In this document: one piece after another, positions 8,406 through 15,464 of the stretch
Position numbering within the stretch: the first letter of the stretch is position 1
How the letters are laid out: the number at the start of each line of letters is the position of its first letter
NCBI GenBank assembly: GCA_025457965.1
Contig: JALOTJ010000018.1
Span: 1-45,607 of the forward strand
DNA: 45,607 nucleotides
From: Spirochaetota bacterium
GTDB taxonomy: Bacteria > Spirochaetota > UBA4802 > UBA5368
Reading direction: 5' to 3'
Made by a program: the position numbers and the translations under genes
The notes under the pieces: model-generated
Told to the model about the DNA's origin: nothing
The model's database searches: none
What the model saw: only the letters and a program-made list of their open reading frames with translations

Positions 8406-8575
8406 ACGAAGGCGCGTACCGCGGTTTTCGATAGGGGCGGTTGAGCACCTTCCCCCGCAAATCCCGTGTATTCGTGCCTCCGGCAACCGGTTCCGCGCCG
8501 GACGCGGAGAAATTTTAATTGAAAAGCCGCGCCCGGGATGAGCCAATAGGGAAAAATCGAGAACGGGGGTATCCC

Positions 8576-9541
8576 ATGACACGACGCCTTTCCCTTTTTC
8601 TTTTCGTCGTTTTCTTTATCCTGGCGGCCGCGGCGGTAATGATCCGCGTTGTGGCGGCGCCTTCCGCCGGAAAATCCGCGGCCGAGCGGCTGGGCATAAT
8701 CCATCCGACGGTGGTCGCCCATCGCGGTGCCTCGTACCTGGCGCCCGAGGCCACCGCTCCGGCATATATTCTCGCAAGGGAACTGGGCGCCGATTACATC
8801 GAGATGGACGTACAGCGTACATCCGACGGTGTGCTCATCGCCTATCACGACGATACCTTCGAACGGACGACCGATATCGCGGTGCGCTTTCCGACACGCG
8901 CCAAAAACCCCGTTGCCGATTTCAGTCTGGCCGAGGTAAAGTCGCTGGACGCTGGCTCGTGGTTCAACGCCCGCTATCCAGACCGGGCGCGTCCATCCTA
9001 TAAAGGCCTTCAGATTCTTACCTTCGAAGAGGTCGTCGCCATCGCGTCCGCGGCACGGAAACCGATCGGCCTGTACATCGAAAGCAAGAGCCCCGAATTA
9101 TATCCCGGCATCGAGTACGACATCGTTAAGATTGTATCCAGAAGGGGCTGGCTCGATGCGAAGAAGGTCATATTTCAGTCCTTCAGCCGGGAGAGTCTCG
9201 ATATCTTCGCCAGGTCGGCCCCTGCCATACCGCGCGTCTATCTGATCGACGAGAAAATGGAAAAGGAATCGGGCTGGGGCAAGCTGGTGCGCACGGCCGC
9301 CGAGGCCGGGTCGGGGATCGGTCCGGTGGGCTATGTCGCGTTTCCCTGGAACCTCGGAGCCGCCCATCGCGCCGGGCTCATCGCGCATGTCTATACCGTA
9401 AACGCGTCGTGGCAGTTTTCGGTCTTGAATTTTTTCGGAGCGGACGGTTTTTTCACCGACCGGTGCGACCTGTTGATGGAATACTACGGCAGACGGCCCG
9501 ACAGGGCCCCGGGCGACATACTTGAAAAATTTAAATATTAG
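8576..9541 (+). CDS. Exported glycerophosphodiester phosphodiesterase
   Basis: This enzyme family hydrolyses glycerophosphodiesters to glycerol-3-phosphate and an alcohol. The 321-residue protein has an N-terminal hydrophobic segment (RRLSLFLFVVFFILAAAAVM), so it is secreted or membrane-anchored. The GDPD domain starts with VAHRGASYLAPEATAPAY (catalytic HRG; PEAT replaces the common PENT), followed by YIEMDVQRTSDGVLIAYHDD, which carries the metal-binding Glu and Asp and the second catalytic His. Later motifs are GLYIESKSPELYPG, VIFQSFSRESL and VYTVNA. The ATG at 8576 is preferred because the signal begins there and a GGGGGT run lies upstream. A terminator hairpin follows the gene. Confidence 0.88.
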   Translation: MTRRLSLFLFVVFFILAAAAVMIRVVAAPSAGKSAAERLGIIHPTVVAHRGASYLAPEATAPAYILARELGADYIEMDVQRTSDGVLIAYHDDTFERTTDIAVRFPTRAKNPVADFSLAEVKSLDAGSWFNARYPDRARPSYKGLQILTFEEVVAIASAARKPIGLYIESKSPELYPGIEYDIVKIVSRRGWLDAKKVIFQSFSRESLDIFARSAPAIPRVYLIDEKMEKESGWGKLVRTAAEAGSGIGPVGYVAFPWNLGAAHRAGLIAHVYTVNASWQFSVLNFFGADGFFTDRCDLLMEYYGRRPDRAPGDILEKFKY

Positions 9542-9592
9542 TGGTATTCCGCCGGGTGTGATAATCCGATAAAAAAAACAACGGGCCTTTTG

Positions 9593-9634
9593 GGAGCCGG
9601 CGCGTTGACGTGTGCCGGCTCCGGCATATTTTTC
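9593..9634 (+). terminator. Rho-independent terminator after the phosphodiesterase gene
   Basis: A perfect nine-base-pair stem, GGAGCCGGC (9593-9601) with GCCGGCTCC (9614-9622), is followed within a few bases by ATATTTTTC. It sits about 50 bases after the GDPD stop codon and just before the next promoter. Confidence 0.65.
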
Positions 9635-9663
9635 TTGACTGAGCCCTGTCATTTTCATAAAAT
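9635..9663 (+). promoter_or_regulatory. Sigma70-type promoter for the amidohydrolase gene
   Basis: TTGACT (9635-9640) and TAAAAT (9658-9663) are separated by exactly 17 bases. It immediately follows the terminator. It would produce a transcript with a leader of about 185 bases before the amidohydrolase start at 9857. The leader is GC-rich and contains several inverted repeats. No gene or known riboswitch is recognised in it. Confidence 0.55.
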
Positions 9664-9856
9664 CCTACGGGGTTATCCGTTCCCGGCCGTACAGGGCCGG
9701 ATTCTCGGGTGGAGGCAGACGGAGAGGGGCGCCTTCCGATTTTCCGGACCGGGAGGGTCATATGGGAATCGTTCCGGAGTAATTGCGCTCCGGCCGCATG
9801 TAAGGGTTCGCGGCCGCTTTGAGTGCGCACAACCAGCATGCAGGAAGGAATGCGGA

Positions 9857-11086
9857 ATGAAAGAGTGGGGTATTAGCGGAGTCACCGTTCTGACGCCCGA
9901 GGATTTTTCGAAAAGCGGCGGTCTGGAGATTAAAGACAGCAAGATTGCACGAGTCATCAGGGAAAAACCAAAAACCGCGCTCACCCTCGAAATCGAGAAC
10001 GGCGTGCTCACCCCCGGCCTTATAAACGCCCACGACCACCTACTCGGTACCTATTATCCCAAGGTGGGCAACGGTCCCTACGAGAACTGGCTTCCCTGGG
10101 ACAACGATCTCAAGAGCGCTCCCGTTTACCAGGAGCGACAGCAGATTGAGAACAGGGACCTGTATCTTCTCGGAGGGTATCGAAACCTCATCTCGGCCGT
10201 AACGACCGTTTCCGATCATATACCGCACTTCGTTAACGAGCAGTTTCTCGACACCCTGCCCATGCGGGCGCTCCGTGATTACGCGCTTGCCCATTCCATC
10301 ACCTCGTTCGCCCTGGCCTGGGGCGACGGTGTCGAGGTGGAGTACCAGAAGGCCGCGAAGAACGACATTCCCTTCATCACCCATATCGCGGAAGGCTTCG
10401 ATCCCGAGACCATCCGCGACCTGAAAACCCTTGACAGCAAGGGCGGACTGGGCGAGTATTCGGTGCTGGTGCACGGTATCGCCTTCTCAGAGGAAGACAT
10501 CCGGCTGATAAAGAAAAAGGGCGCGTCGGTCGTGTGGTGCGGGGATTCAAACGTATTCATGTTCAACAAGACCGCCAATGTGGGCAGGATGATCGAGGAG
10601 GGCGTCAATCTCTGCATCGGCACCGACTCGCCGATGTCCGGCGGGCTCAATCTCCTGTACGAGATGAAATTCGACAAGGAGTATTACCGGAAGACCTACG
10701 GCAAAAACCTGCCCGACGAGCAGATACTGAGGATGGTGACGCTCAACCCAGCCAGGGCCTTCCGTCTGAAGAAGTCCGGGCAGGTGAAATCCGGATTTGT
10801 CGCGGACCTCGCCGTTTTCGCCGACAACGGTAAAACGCCTTATGAATCGGTGGTGTCGGCCGAACTTCGTGACGTTATGCTGGTGGTTATAAACGGAAGG
10901 CCGGCCTACGGTAACGCGGAATATGCATGGCTGTTCGACGCGTTGAAGATAAAGTACCAGCGGGTAGTCATCGACGGCGCGGAAAAGGTAATCATCGGCG
11001 ACCTGCTCGGGCTCATGAAGCGGATCAGCAGGGCCGTGGGATTTAAGAAAGAGTTGCCGTTTCTGCCGGTACAGTTCGATGTATAG
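9857..11086 (+). CDS. Amidohydrolase-superfamily protein (deaminase/chlorohydrolase-like)
   Basis: The 409-residue protein belongs to the metal-dependent amidohydrolase superfamily. Metal ligands are visible: INAHDHLLG (HxH after the first strand), ITHIAEG, LVHGIAF and IGTDSPMSGG (the conserved Asp). The family C-terminus, MVTLNPARAFRL followed by GFVADLAVF, is present. This arrangement is close to the ATZ/TRZ and S-adenosylhomocysteine-deaminase branch, but the substrate cannot be read from the sequence. The frame is open upstream, but the ATG at 9857 begins the conserved domain and follows an AAGGAA ribosome site. A promoter lies at 9635-9663. The cNMP-binding/TPR gene starts only 18 bases downstream, so the two may be co-transcribed. 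Confidence 0.8.
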   Translation: MKEWGISGVTVLTPEDFSKSGGLEIKDSKIARVIREKPKTALTLEIENGVLTPGLINAHDHLLGTYYPKVGNGPYENWLPWDNDLKSAPVYQERQQIENRDLYLLGGYRNLISAVTTVSDHIPHFVNEQFLDTLPMRALRDYALAHSITSFALAWGDGVEVEYQKAAKNDIPFITHIAEGFDPETIRDLKTLDSKGGLGEYSVLVHGIAFSEEDIRLIKKKGASVVWCGDSNVFMFNKTANVGRMIEEGVNLCIGTDSPMSGGLNLLYEMKFDKEYYRKTYGKNLPDEQILRMVTLNPARAFRLKKSGQVKSGFVADLAVFADNGKTPYESVVSAELRDVMLVVINGRPAYGNAEYAWLFDALKIKYQRVVIDGAEKVIIGDLLGLMKRISRAVGFKKELPFLPVQFDV

Positions 11087-11104
11087 TATCTCGGGAGAGT
11101 AGCA

Positions 11105-12337
11105 ATGTCCAACGGGGCGATGGGTCAGACATCAGGAATCGTTACGAGGCGCTACAAGCACGGTTCCATCGTCTATTTCGAAAACGATAAAAGCGAATAT
11201 ATCTATATTCTGAAGGGAGGCAGGGTCATCCTCACCTCGTTAAAGGTTGATACCGGCGAGGAGGTCAAGGAGGAGATCAAGCCCGGAGAGTTCTTCGGCG
11301 TGAAGTCCTCGCTCGGCAAGTATCCCCGCGAGGAGACGGCTCAGACCATAGGCGAGACCGTGCTTCTTGTGCTCACGCTCGCGGACTTCGAACGGCTCGT
11401 TTTACAGAACGTAAACGTTGTGCGCAAGATGCTCCGTATTTTCAGCAACCAGCTCAGGCGCATCGGAAAAAGCCAGCGCGAGGTGCTGGGCGAAAGTGAA
11501 TCCATCAACCCGGCCGAGGAGCTCTTTAAAATAGGCGAGTACTATTACAAGGTCGGCAGGGTGCAGCAGGCCCAGTATGCCTACAAGCGTTATATGGAGT
11601 ACTATCCCGACGGCAAGTATTCGGGGCCGTCGATGCAGCGTATACGGGCCATAGAGTCCGGGAGCACTGGCGGCGGCGACGATTTTCCGCCGGTCGGCCC
11701 GGCTGCGCCTCCCTCTCCGCCCGTGCGCGGCGATGAGAACGTTGATTTCACTGACTTCAGCATCGATGACGAAAAGCCGGCCGCCGCGGCACCGTCCCGG
11801 TCTCCCCTCGACGATTTCGGCGTCGACGCGGCGTCATCCTCTCCTCTGGCGAGCGAGATGGACGATTTCTTCTCCGAGGGCAAATCGGTCGATTTCGACG
11901 GCGATCCTTTCAACGGGGGCGACATGAACGGAAAAGGCGGCAAGGGCGTGGCCGAAAACTTCTACGCGGCCATGAGCAAGTTCTCGCAGGAGGATTATGC
12001 CGGGGCCCTCGCTCTTTATTCCCGCATCCTCGAGGTGCACAATCTCAAGAACGACTCCGAGGCGAAAATATTCGAGAAGGCTCATTTCGAGATCGGCAGA
12101 TGTTATCTGAAGCTCGGCAAGTTTACCGAGGCGCTCACCGCATTTTCCAACATGATCAAAAAATTTCCCAGCTCCGAGAACGTCAAGAACGCTCTCTTCC
12201 ACATGGGCGTCGTTTACGAGAGCGTTAAAAAGGCCGACAAGGCCGCCGCGTATTACAACAGGGTCATCCCGATGGAGCCCAGGGATTCCATCAATAAATT
12301 AGCCGCCAAGCGGCTCAAGGCGATAGAGAACGGTTAG
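11105..12337 (+). CDS. Cyclic-nucleotide-binding domain plus TPR protein
   Basis: The 410-residue protein combines an N-terminal Crp-like effector domain (residues about 15-125) with tetratricopeptide-type helical repeats, but has no DNA-binding wing. The effector domain shows YIYILKGGRVIL, EEIKPGEFFGVKSSLG and a PREETAQ region in the phosphate-binding cassette position. A first TPR-like segment covers residues 139-180 (PAEELFKIGEYYYKVGR). A Pro/Asp/Ser-rich linker covers about 185-280. C-terminal repeats with an outer-membrane-lipoprotein/YbgF-like pattern follow (KAHFEIGRCYLKLGKFTEAL). No signal peptide is seen, so it is probably cytoplasmic. It ends 5 bases before the Crp/Fnr gene, and the pair is probably one signalling unit. 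The ligand is unknown. Confidence 0.8.
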   Translation: MSNGAMGQTSGIVTRRYKHGSIVYFENDKSEYIYILKGGRVILTSLKVDTGEEVKEEIKPGEFFGVKSSLGKYPREETAQTIGETVLLVLTLADFERLVLQNVNVVRKMLRIFSNQLRRIGKSQREVLGESESINPAEELFKIGEYYYKVGRVQQAQYAYKRYMEYYPDGKYSGPSMQRIRAIESGSTGGGDDFPPVGPAAPPSPPVRGDENVDFTDFSIDDEKPAAAAPSRSPLDDFGVDAASSSPLASEMDDFFSEGKSVDFDGDPFNGGDMNGKGGKGVAENFYAAMSKFSQEDYAGALALYSRILEVHNLKNDSEAKIFEKAHFEIGRCYLKLGKFTEALTAFSNMIKKFPSSENVKNALFHMGVVYESVKKADKAAAYYNRVIPMEPRDSINKLAAKRLKAIENG

Positions 12338-12342
12338 GTGCC

Positions 12343-12993
12343 ATGAGTATGTTTCTTGACAGCCAGCTTTTTGATAAGTTCGGGGTCGAGTATTCCCCTA
12401 ACGATATCATCTTCTGTGAGTACGAGCCGGGCAACGAGTTCTATTTCATCCAGAACGGCCGGGTGAAGATCGTAAAAATCATCAACAACACCGAAAAAAC
12501 GCTTGATATACTCGAAGTTGGTGATGTCTTTGGCGAGATGGCGATCCTCGAGGAACAGCCGCGCTCGGCGTCGGCGATCGCGATGGATCATGTAAAGCTT
12601 TTGCGGTTTCGCAGGGAGAACTTCGACGCACTCCTTCAGGGAAACCCGCAGCTTGCCTACAAGCTCCTGATCATTTTCTCGAAGAGGATCTACGATGCCA
12701 AGCGACGGCTAATGATCCTCCTGCTCGAGGAACCGCAGATCAAGGTGATGGACGTGATGTGCATGCTCTCCGAGCAGGACCCGCACCTGGATCTCCAGGA
12801 GGCGATAACGCTCAGGGTGACCATGCAGGAGGTCGCGAACTGGGCGGGAATGCAGATCGTGGATGTACAGAAGATCCTTTCGCACCTCAACCAGCTCGGC
12901 AAAATCGAGCTTTTCAACGACAGGATCGTCGTCAAGAACATCCGCGATTTCCAGCGTATGGTGAGTTCGCGTCGCAAGAATATGTTTTCGTAA
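12343..12993 (+). CDS. Crp/Fnr-family transcriptional regulator
   Basis: The 216-residue protein has an N-terminal cyclic-nucleotide-binding domain and a C-terminal winged helix. The phosphate-binding cassette FGEMAILEEQPRSAS is nearly canonical, including the Arg and Ser that contact a cyclic-nucleotide phosphate, so cAMP or cGMP binding is plausible. A dimerisation helix follows (about residues 105-135). The DNA-binding region contains VTMQEVANWAGMQIVDVQ, in the position of the recognition helix. No Cys cluster of the Fnr type is seen. It follows the cNMP/TPR gene by 5 bases and precedes a tRNA gene. Its target genes cannot be told. Confidence 0.88.
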   Translation: MSMFLDSQLFDKFGVEYSPNDIIFCEYEPGNEFYFIQNGRVKIVKIINNTEKTLDILEVGDVFGEMAILEEQPRSASAIAMDHVKLLRFRRENFDALLQGNPQLAYKLLIIFSKRIYDAKRRLMILLLEEPQIKVMDVMCMLSEQDPHLDLQEAITLRVTMQEVANWAGMQIVDVQKILSHLNQLGKIELFNDRIVVKNIRDFQRMVSSRRKNMFS

Positions 12994-12999
12994 CCACAG

Positions 13000-13073
13000 G
13001 CTCCCGTAGCTCAGGCGGATAGAGCAGTAGTTTCCTAAACTATGTGCCGGAGGTTCGAGTCCTCCCGGGAGCG
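13000..13073 (+). tRNA. tRNA-Arg (anticodon CCT)
   Basis: A full cloverleaf can be folded: acceptor GCTCCCG (13000-13006) with CGGGAGC (13066-13072), D arm with GCTCAGGCGGATAGAGC, anticodon stem GTAGT/ACTAT around loop TTCCTAA, and T arm GGAGG-TTCGAGT-CCTCC. The anticodon CCT reads the Arg codon AGG. The 3' CCA is not encoded. The gene follows the Crp/Fnr stop codon by six bases and may be co-transcribed with it. Confidence 0.93.
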
Positions 13074-13080
13074 CACCGCT

Positions 13081-14082
13081 TCAATTTCCCGCCGGTTCGC
13101 CGTTCTCCCATCGTCCGGTAACGGGCTTCATCTTCGGGACTGTAAGCGTGCCCGTTCCGTGCATCTCGCCGTTTTGCCATTCTCCGCTGTATCCCTTTCC
13201 ATCGCGGAACTTCATCGTTCCGACCCCGTGCATTTCAGCGTTACGCCAGCTGCCGGTGTAGTGCCGTCCGTCGGGCCATCGCATGCTGCCGGTCCCGTTA
13301 ATGGCGTCATCGGTGAATTGGCCCCGGTAAAGCCTGCCGTCGGCGAAACTCATTTCGCCGGTGCCGTTCATTTTATCGTTTTTGAATTCTCCGGTATACA
13401 CGCTGCCGTCGCGTCGCCGGAGTGTTCCTTTTCCCTCCATACGGTCGTCAGTCCACTGGCCCTCGTACCGGGAGCCGTCGGGCCAGGTCATCACCCCCGT
13501 GCCGCTGCGCCTGCTGTCGCGAAACCGGCCGGTGTATTTAGTGCCGCGCGCGTATGTATATTCGCCCGCACCGTGCATGCGGCCGTAGGCCCATTCGCCC
13601 CTGCAACTTGAGCCGTCCGAAAAAATGAACGCACCGGCGCCGTGCATGAGGTCATCCTTCCATGCTCCCGAATATGTTTCGCCATTGGGCCAGGTCATTG
13701 TTCCCGTGCCGTCTATGCGGTCATTCTTCCATCTACCGTCGTATTGTCGGCCGTCGGGAAAGGCAAAACGGCCTTTTCCGTGGCGGCGTCCGTTCAGCCA
13801 TTCGCCCTCGTAGCGGCTTCCGTTGGGGCGCGAGAGTGTGCCGCTGCCGTGCATTCGATCATTACTCCATTCCCCTTCGTATGCGTCGCCCTCGGGGCGA
13901 AGGTAGCGTCCCCTGCCGTGACGGAGGCCGTTTTTCCATTCGCCCGTGTAGACGGCGCCGTCGGCCCAGGTCATGGTGCCGCTGCCGTTTTCGCAGTCCC
14001 CGTGTGAGCATTCGGAGGGTTCGGCCGCATATAGCGGCAAAGAGAGAAATGTCAGAAATGACAGCAGGAGGAAGTACCTCAT
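13081..14082 (-). CDS. Secreted MORN-repeat protein
   Basis: The 333-residue protein is almost entirely made of MORN repeats behind a signal peptide (MRYFLLLSFLTFLSLPLYAAE). After a short Cys-containing lead (CSHGDCENGSG) there are about twelve tandem 23-residue units of the form Y-x-G-x-W-x-(N/D)-x-x-x-x-G-x-G-x-(M/L)-x-x-x-D-G, plus a partial thirteenth at the C-terminus. MORN repeats form an extended beta-hairpin sheet and often act as membrane-lipid or protein-binding scaffolds. Export is inferred from the signal. The ATG at 14082 has a GGAGAA ribosome site. The gene converges on the tRNA, only 7 bases away. The 292-base upstream gap contains an AT-rich stretch (14260-14320) with a TTGACA at 14264 pointing rightward. 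Confidence 0.88.
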   Translation of the reverse strand: MRYFLLLSFLTFLSLPLYAAEPSECSHGDCENGSGTMTWADGAVYTGEWKNGLRHGRGRYLRPEGDAYEGEWSNDRMHGSGTLSRPNGSRYEGEWLNGRRHGKGRFAFPDGRQYDGRWKNDRIDGTGTMTWPNGETYSGAWKDDLMHGAGAFIFSDGSSCRGEWAYGRMHGAGEYTYARGTKYTGRFRDSRRSGTGVMTWPDGSRYEGQWTDDRMEGKGTLRRRDGSVYTGEFKNDKMNGTGEMSFADGRLYRGQFTDDAINGTGSMRWPDGRHYTGSWRNAEMHGVGTMKFRDGKGYSGEWQNGEMHGTGTLTVPKMKPVTGRWENGEPAGN

Positions 14083-14374
14083 GATTTTTCTCCGTCGGCC
14101 GCAGGAGGGCGATGCCTCACCGTGATAACGGCCCTTTGGTAGTTGTGGCCGCCCTCCACCCCGGCGGTGGGGGGAACGACCCCTATTAATAGAATCGGCA
14201 CGAAGGGCCGATTTTCGTACACCAATGCAGGGGGTAAAAGTCGTCCTGCCTGCCCGCAAGTTGTTGACAATTTTAAAAATATGAACGCTGATGTAATATC
14301 ATAATACAATATCACAGAATGCTGAACGGGCGCATGCCCGGTGCCGGCGCGCGGCGTTACGGCGGGAGGATGGT

Positions 14375-15283
14375 ATGGCAAATATTCGCTTCGATGGCAG
14401 GGTCGCGATCATTACAGGATCCGGTGCGGGGCTGGGTCGGGCCTACGCGCTGGAGCTCGCGAAGAGGGGCGCGAAGGTCGTAATCAACGATCTGGGAGGG
14501 GCGCGAGACGGGACCGGTGCGGGACACGCCGCCGCAGACTCGGTTGTGGATGAAATAAAAAGGGCCGGCGGCGAGGCGGTCGCAAATTATGACTCGGTCG
14601 CCACAGTGGAAGGCGGAGCGGCGATCGTAAAGACCGCCATCGACGCCTTCGGAAGGGTGGACGTGCTCGTCAACAATGCGGGGATTTTACGCGACAAAAC
14701 CCTGGTCAAGATGGGAGAGGAGGAGTGGGACCTGGTGATGAGCGTCCACCTGCGCGGGGCCTATTGCGTCACCAGACCCGCATTAGAGGTTATGCGTGCG
14801 GCCGGTTACGGCAGGATCCTTTTCACCACCTCGGGTGCCGGACTGTACGGCAACTTCGGGCAGGCCAATTATGCGGCGGCGAAGGCGGGACTTATCGGTT
14901 TTATGAATGTGGTCGGCATAGAGGGAGCCAAGTACGATATCAAATGCAACGCTATCGCGCCAATGGCGGCATCGCGCTTCACCGAGGACATGCTGCCCCC
15001 GGAGATCTTCGCGAAGCTCAAGCCGGAATTCGTGGTACCCATCGTCGTTTTTCTCTGTTCGGAAGAGAATAAGGATTCGGGAATGATATTCAACTGCGGG
15101 GCGGGCTGGTACAGTAGGACGGCATTCGTATGTGCTCCCGGCGTAGCGATCGGCGACGCGAAGAGAAACATCCCCGCCGAGGAGATACGCGACTCCTGGG
15201 AAAAGATAAAAAGTCTGGAGGATGCAAAACCACTCGGCAACATCGCCGAGACGTATGCTTACATAATGCCGCTTTTACAATAA
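14375..15283 (+). CDS. SDR-family dehydrogenase, (3R)-hydroxyacyl-CoA dehydrogenase-like
   Basis: The 302-residue protein is a classical short-chain dehydrogenase/reductase with a C-terminal extension. The cofactor motif TGSGAGLGRAYALELAKRGA is followed by VVINDLGG, an Asp that favours NAD over NADP. NNAGILRDKTLVKM, Ser in FTTSGAGLYG and the catalytic YAAAK are all present. The GAGLGRAYAL plus INDLGG combination is characteristic of the dehydrogenase domain of peroxisomal multifunctional enzyme type 2 and its bacterial relatives, so a 3-hydroxyacyl-CoA substrate is likely. The last 60 residues are outside the standard fold. A GGAGGA ribosome site precedes the ATG. It converges on an acyl-CoA ligase gene, consistent with fatty-acid metabolism. 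Confidence 0.88.
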   Translation: MANIRFDGRVAIITGSGAGLGRAYALELAKRGAKVVINDLGGARDGTGAGHAAADSVVDEIKRAGGEAVANYDSVATVEGGAAIVKTAIDAFGRVDVLVNNAGILRDKTLVKMGEEEWDLVMSVHLRGAYCVTRPALEVMRAAGYGRILFTTSGAGLYGNFGQANYAAAKAGLIGFMNVVGIEGAKYDIKCNAIAPMAASRFTEDMLPPEIFAKLKPEFVVPIVVFLCSEENKDSGMIFNCGAGWYSRTAFVCAPGVAIGDAKRNIPAEEIRDSWEKIKSLEDAKPLGNIAETYAYIMPLLQ

Positions 15284-15328
15284 AAACAGGCACGGCGCTT
15301 TCACGGTTAGCCGCCCGTTGCCGATCCA

Positions 15329-15368
15329 CTCTGTGACAGGCGGGTGACGATCCCCGCCTGTCACAGAG
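15329..15368. terminator. Strong inverted repeat between convergent genes
   Basis: A perfect 16-base-pair stem (15329-15344 with 15353-15368) encloses an eight-base loop. It lies between the convergent SDR and acyl-CoA ligase genes, where a bidirectional terminator is expected. No T-run follows on either strand, so factor-independent termination is uncertain. Confidence 0.5.
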
Positions 15369-15464
15369 GGACAGGCGTAGTTGCCGCAGGATGCCTCGGT
15401 GATACGGATATGGTAGTCCTCCATAGGGGTATGCAGGCATGGCAACCCCGGGGGACGCTTTCCT

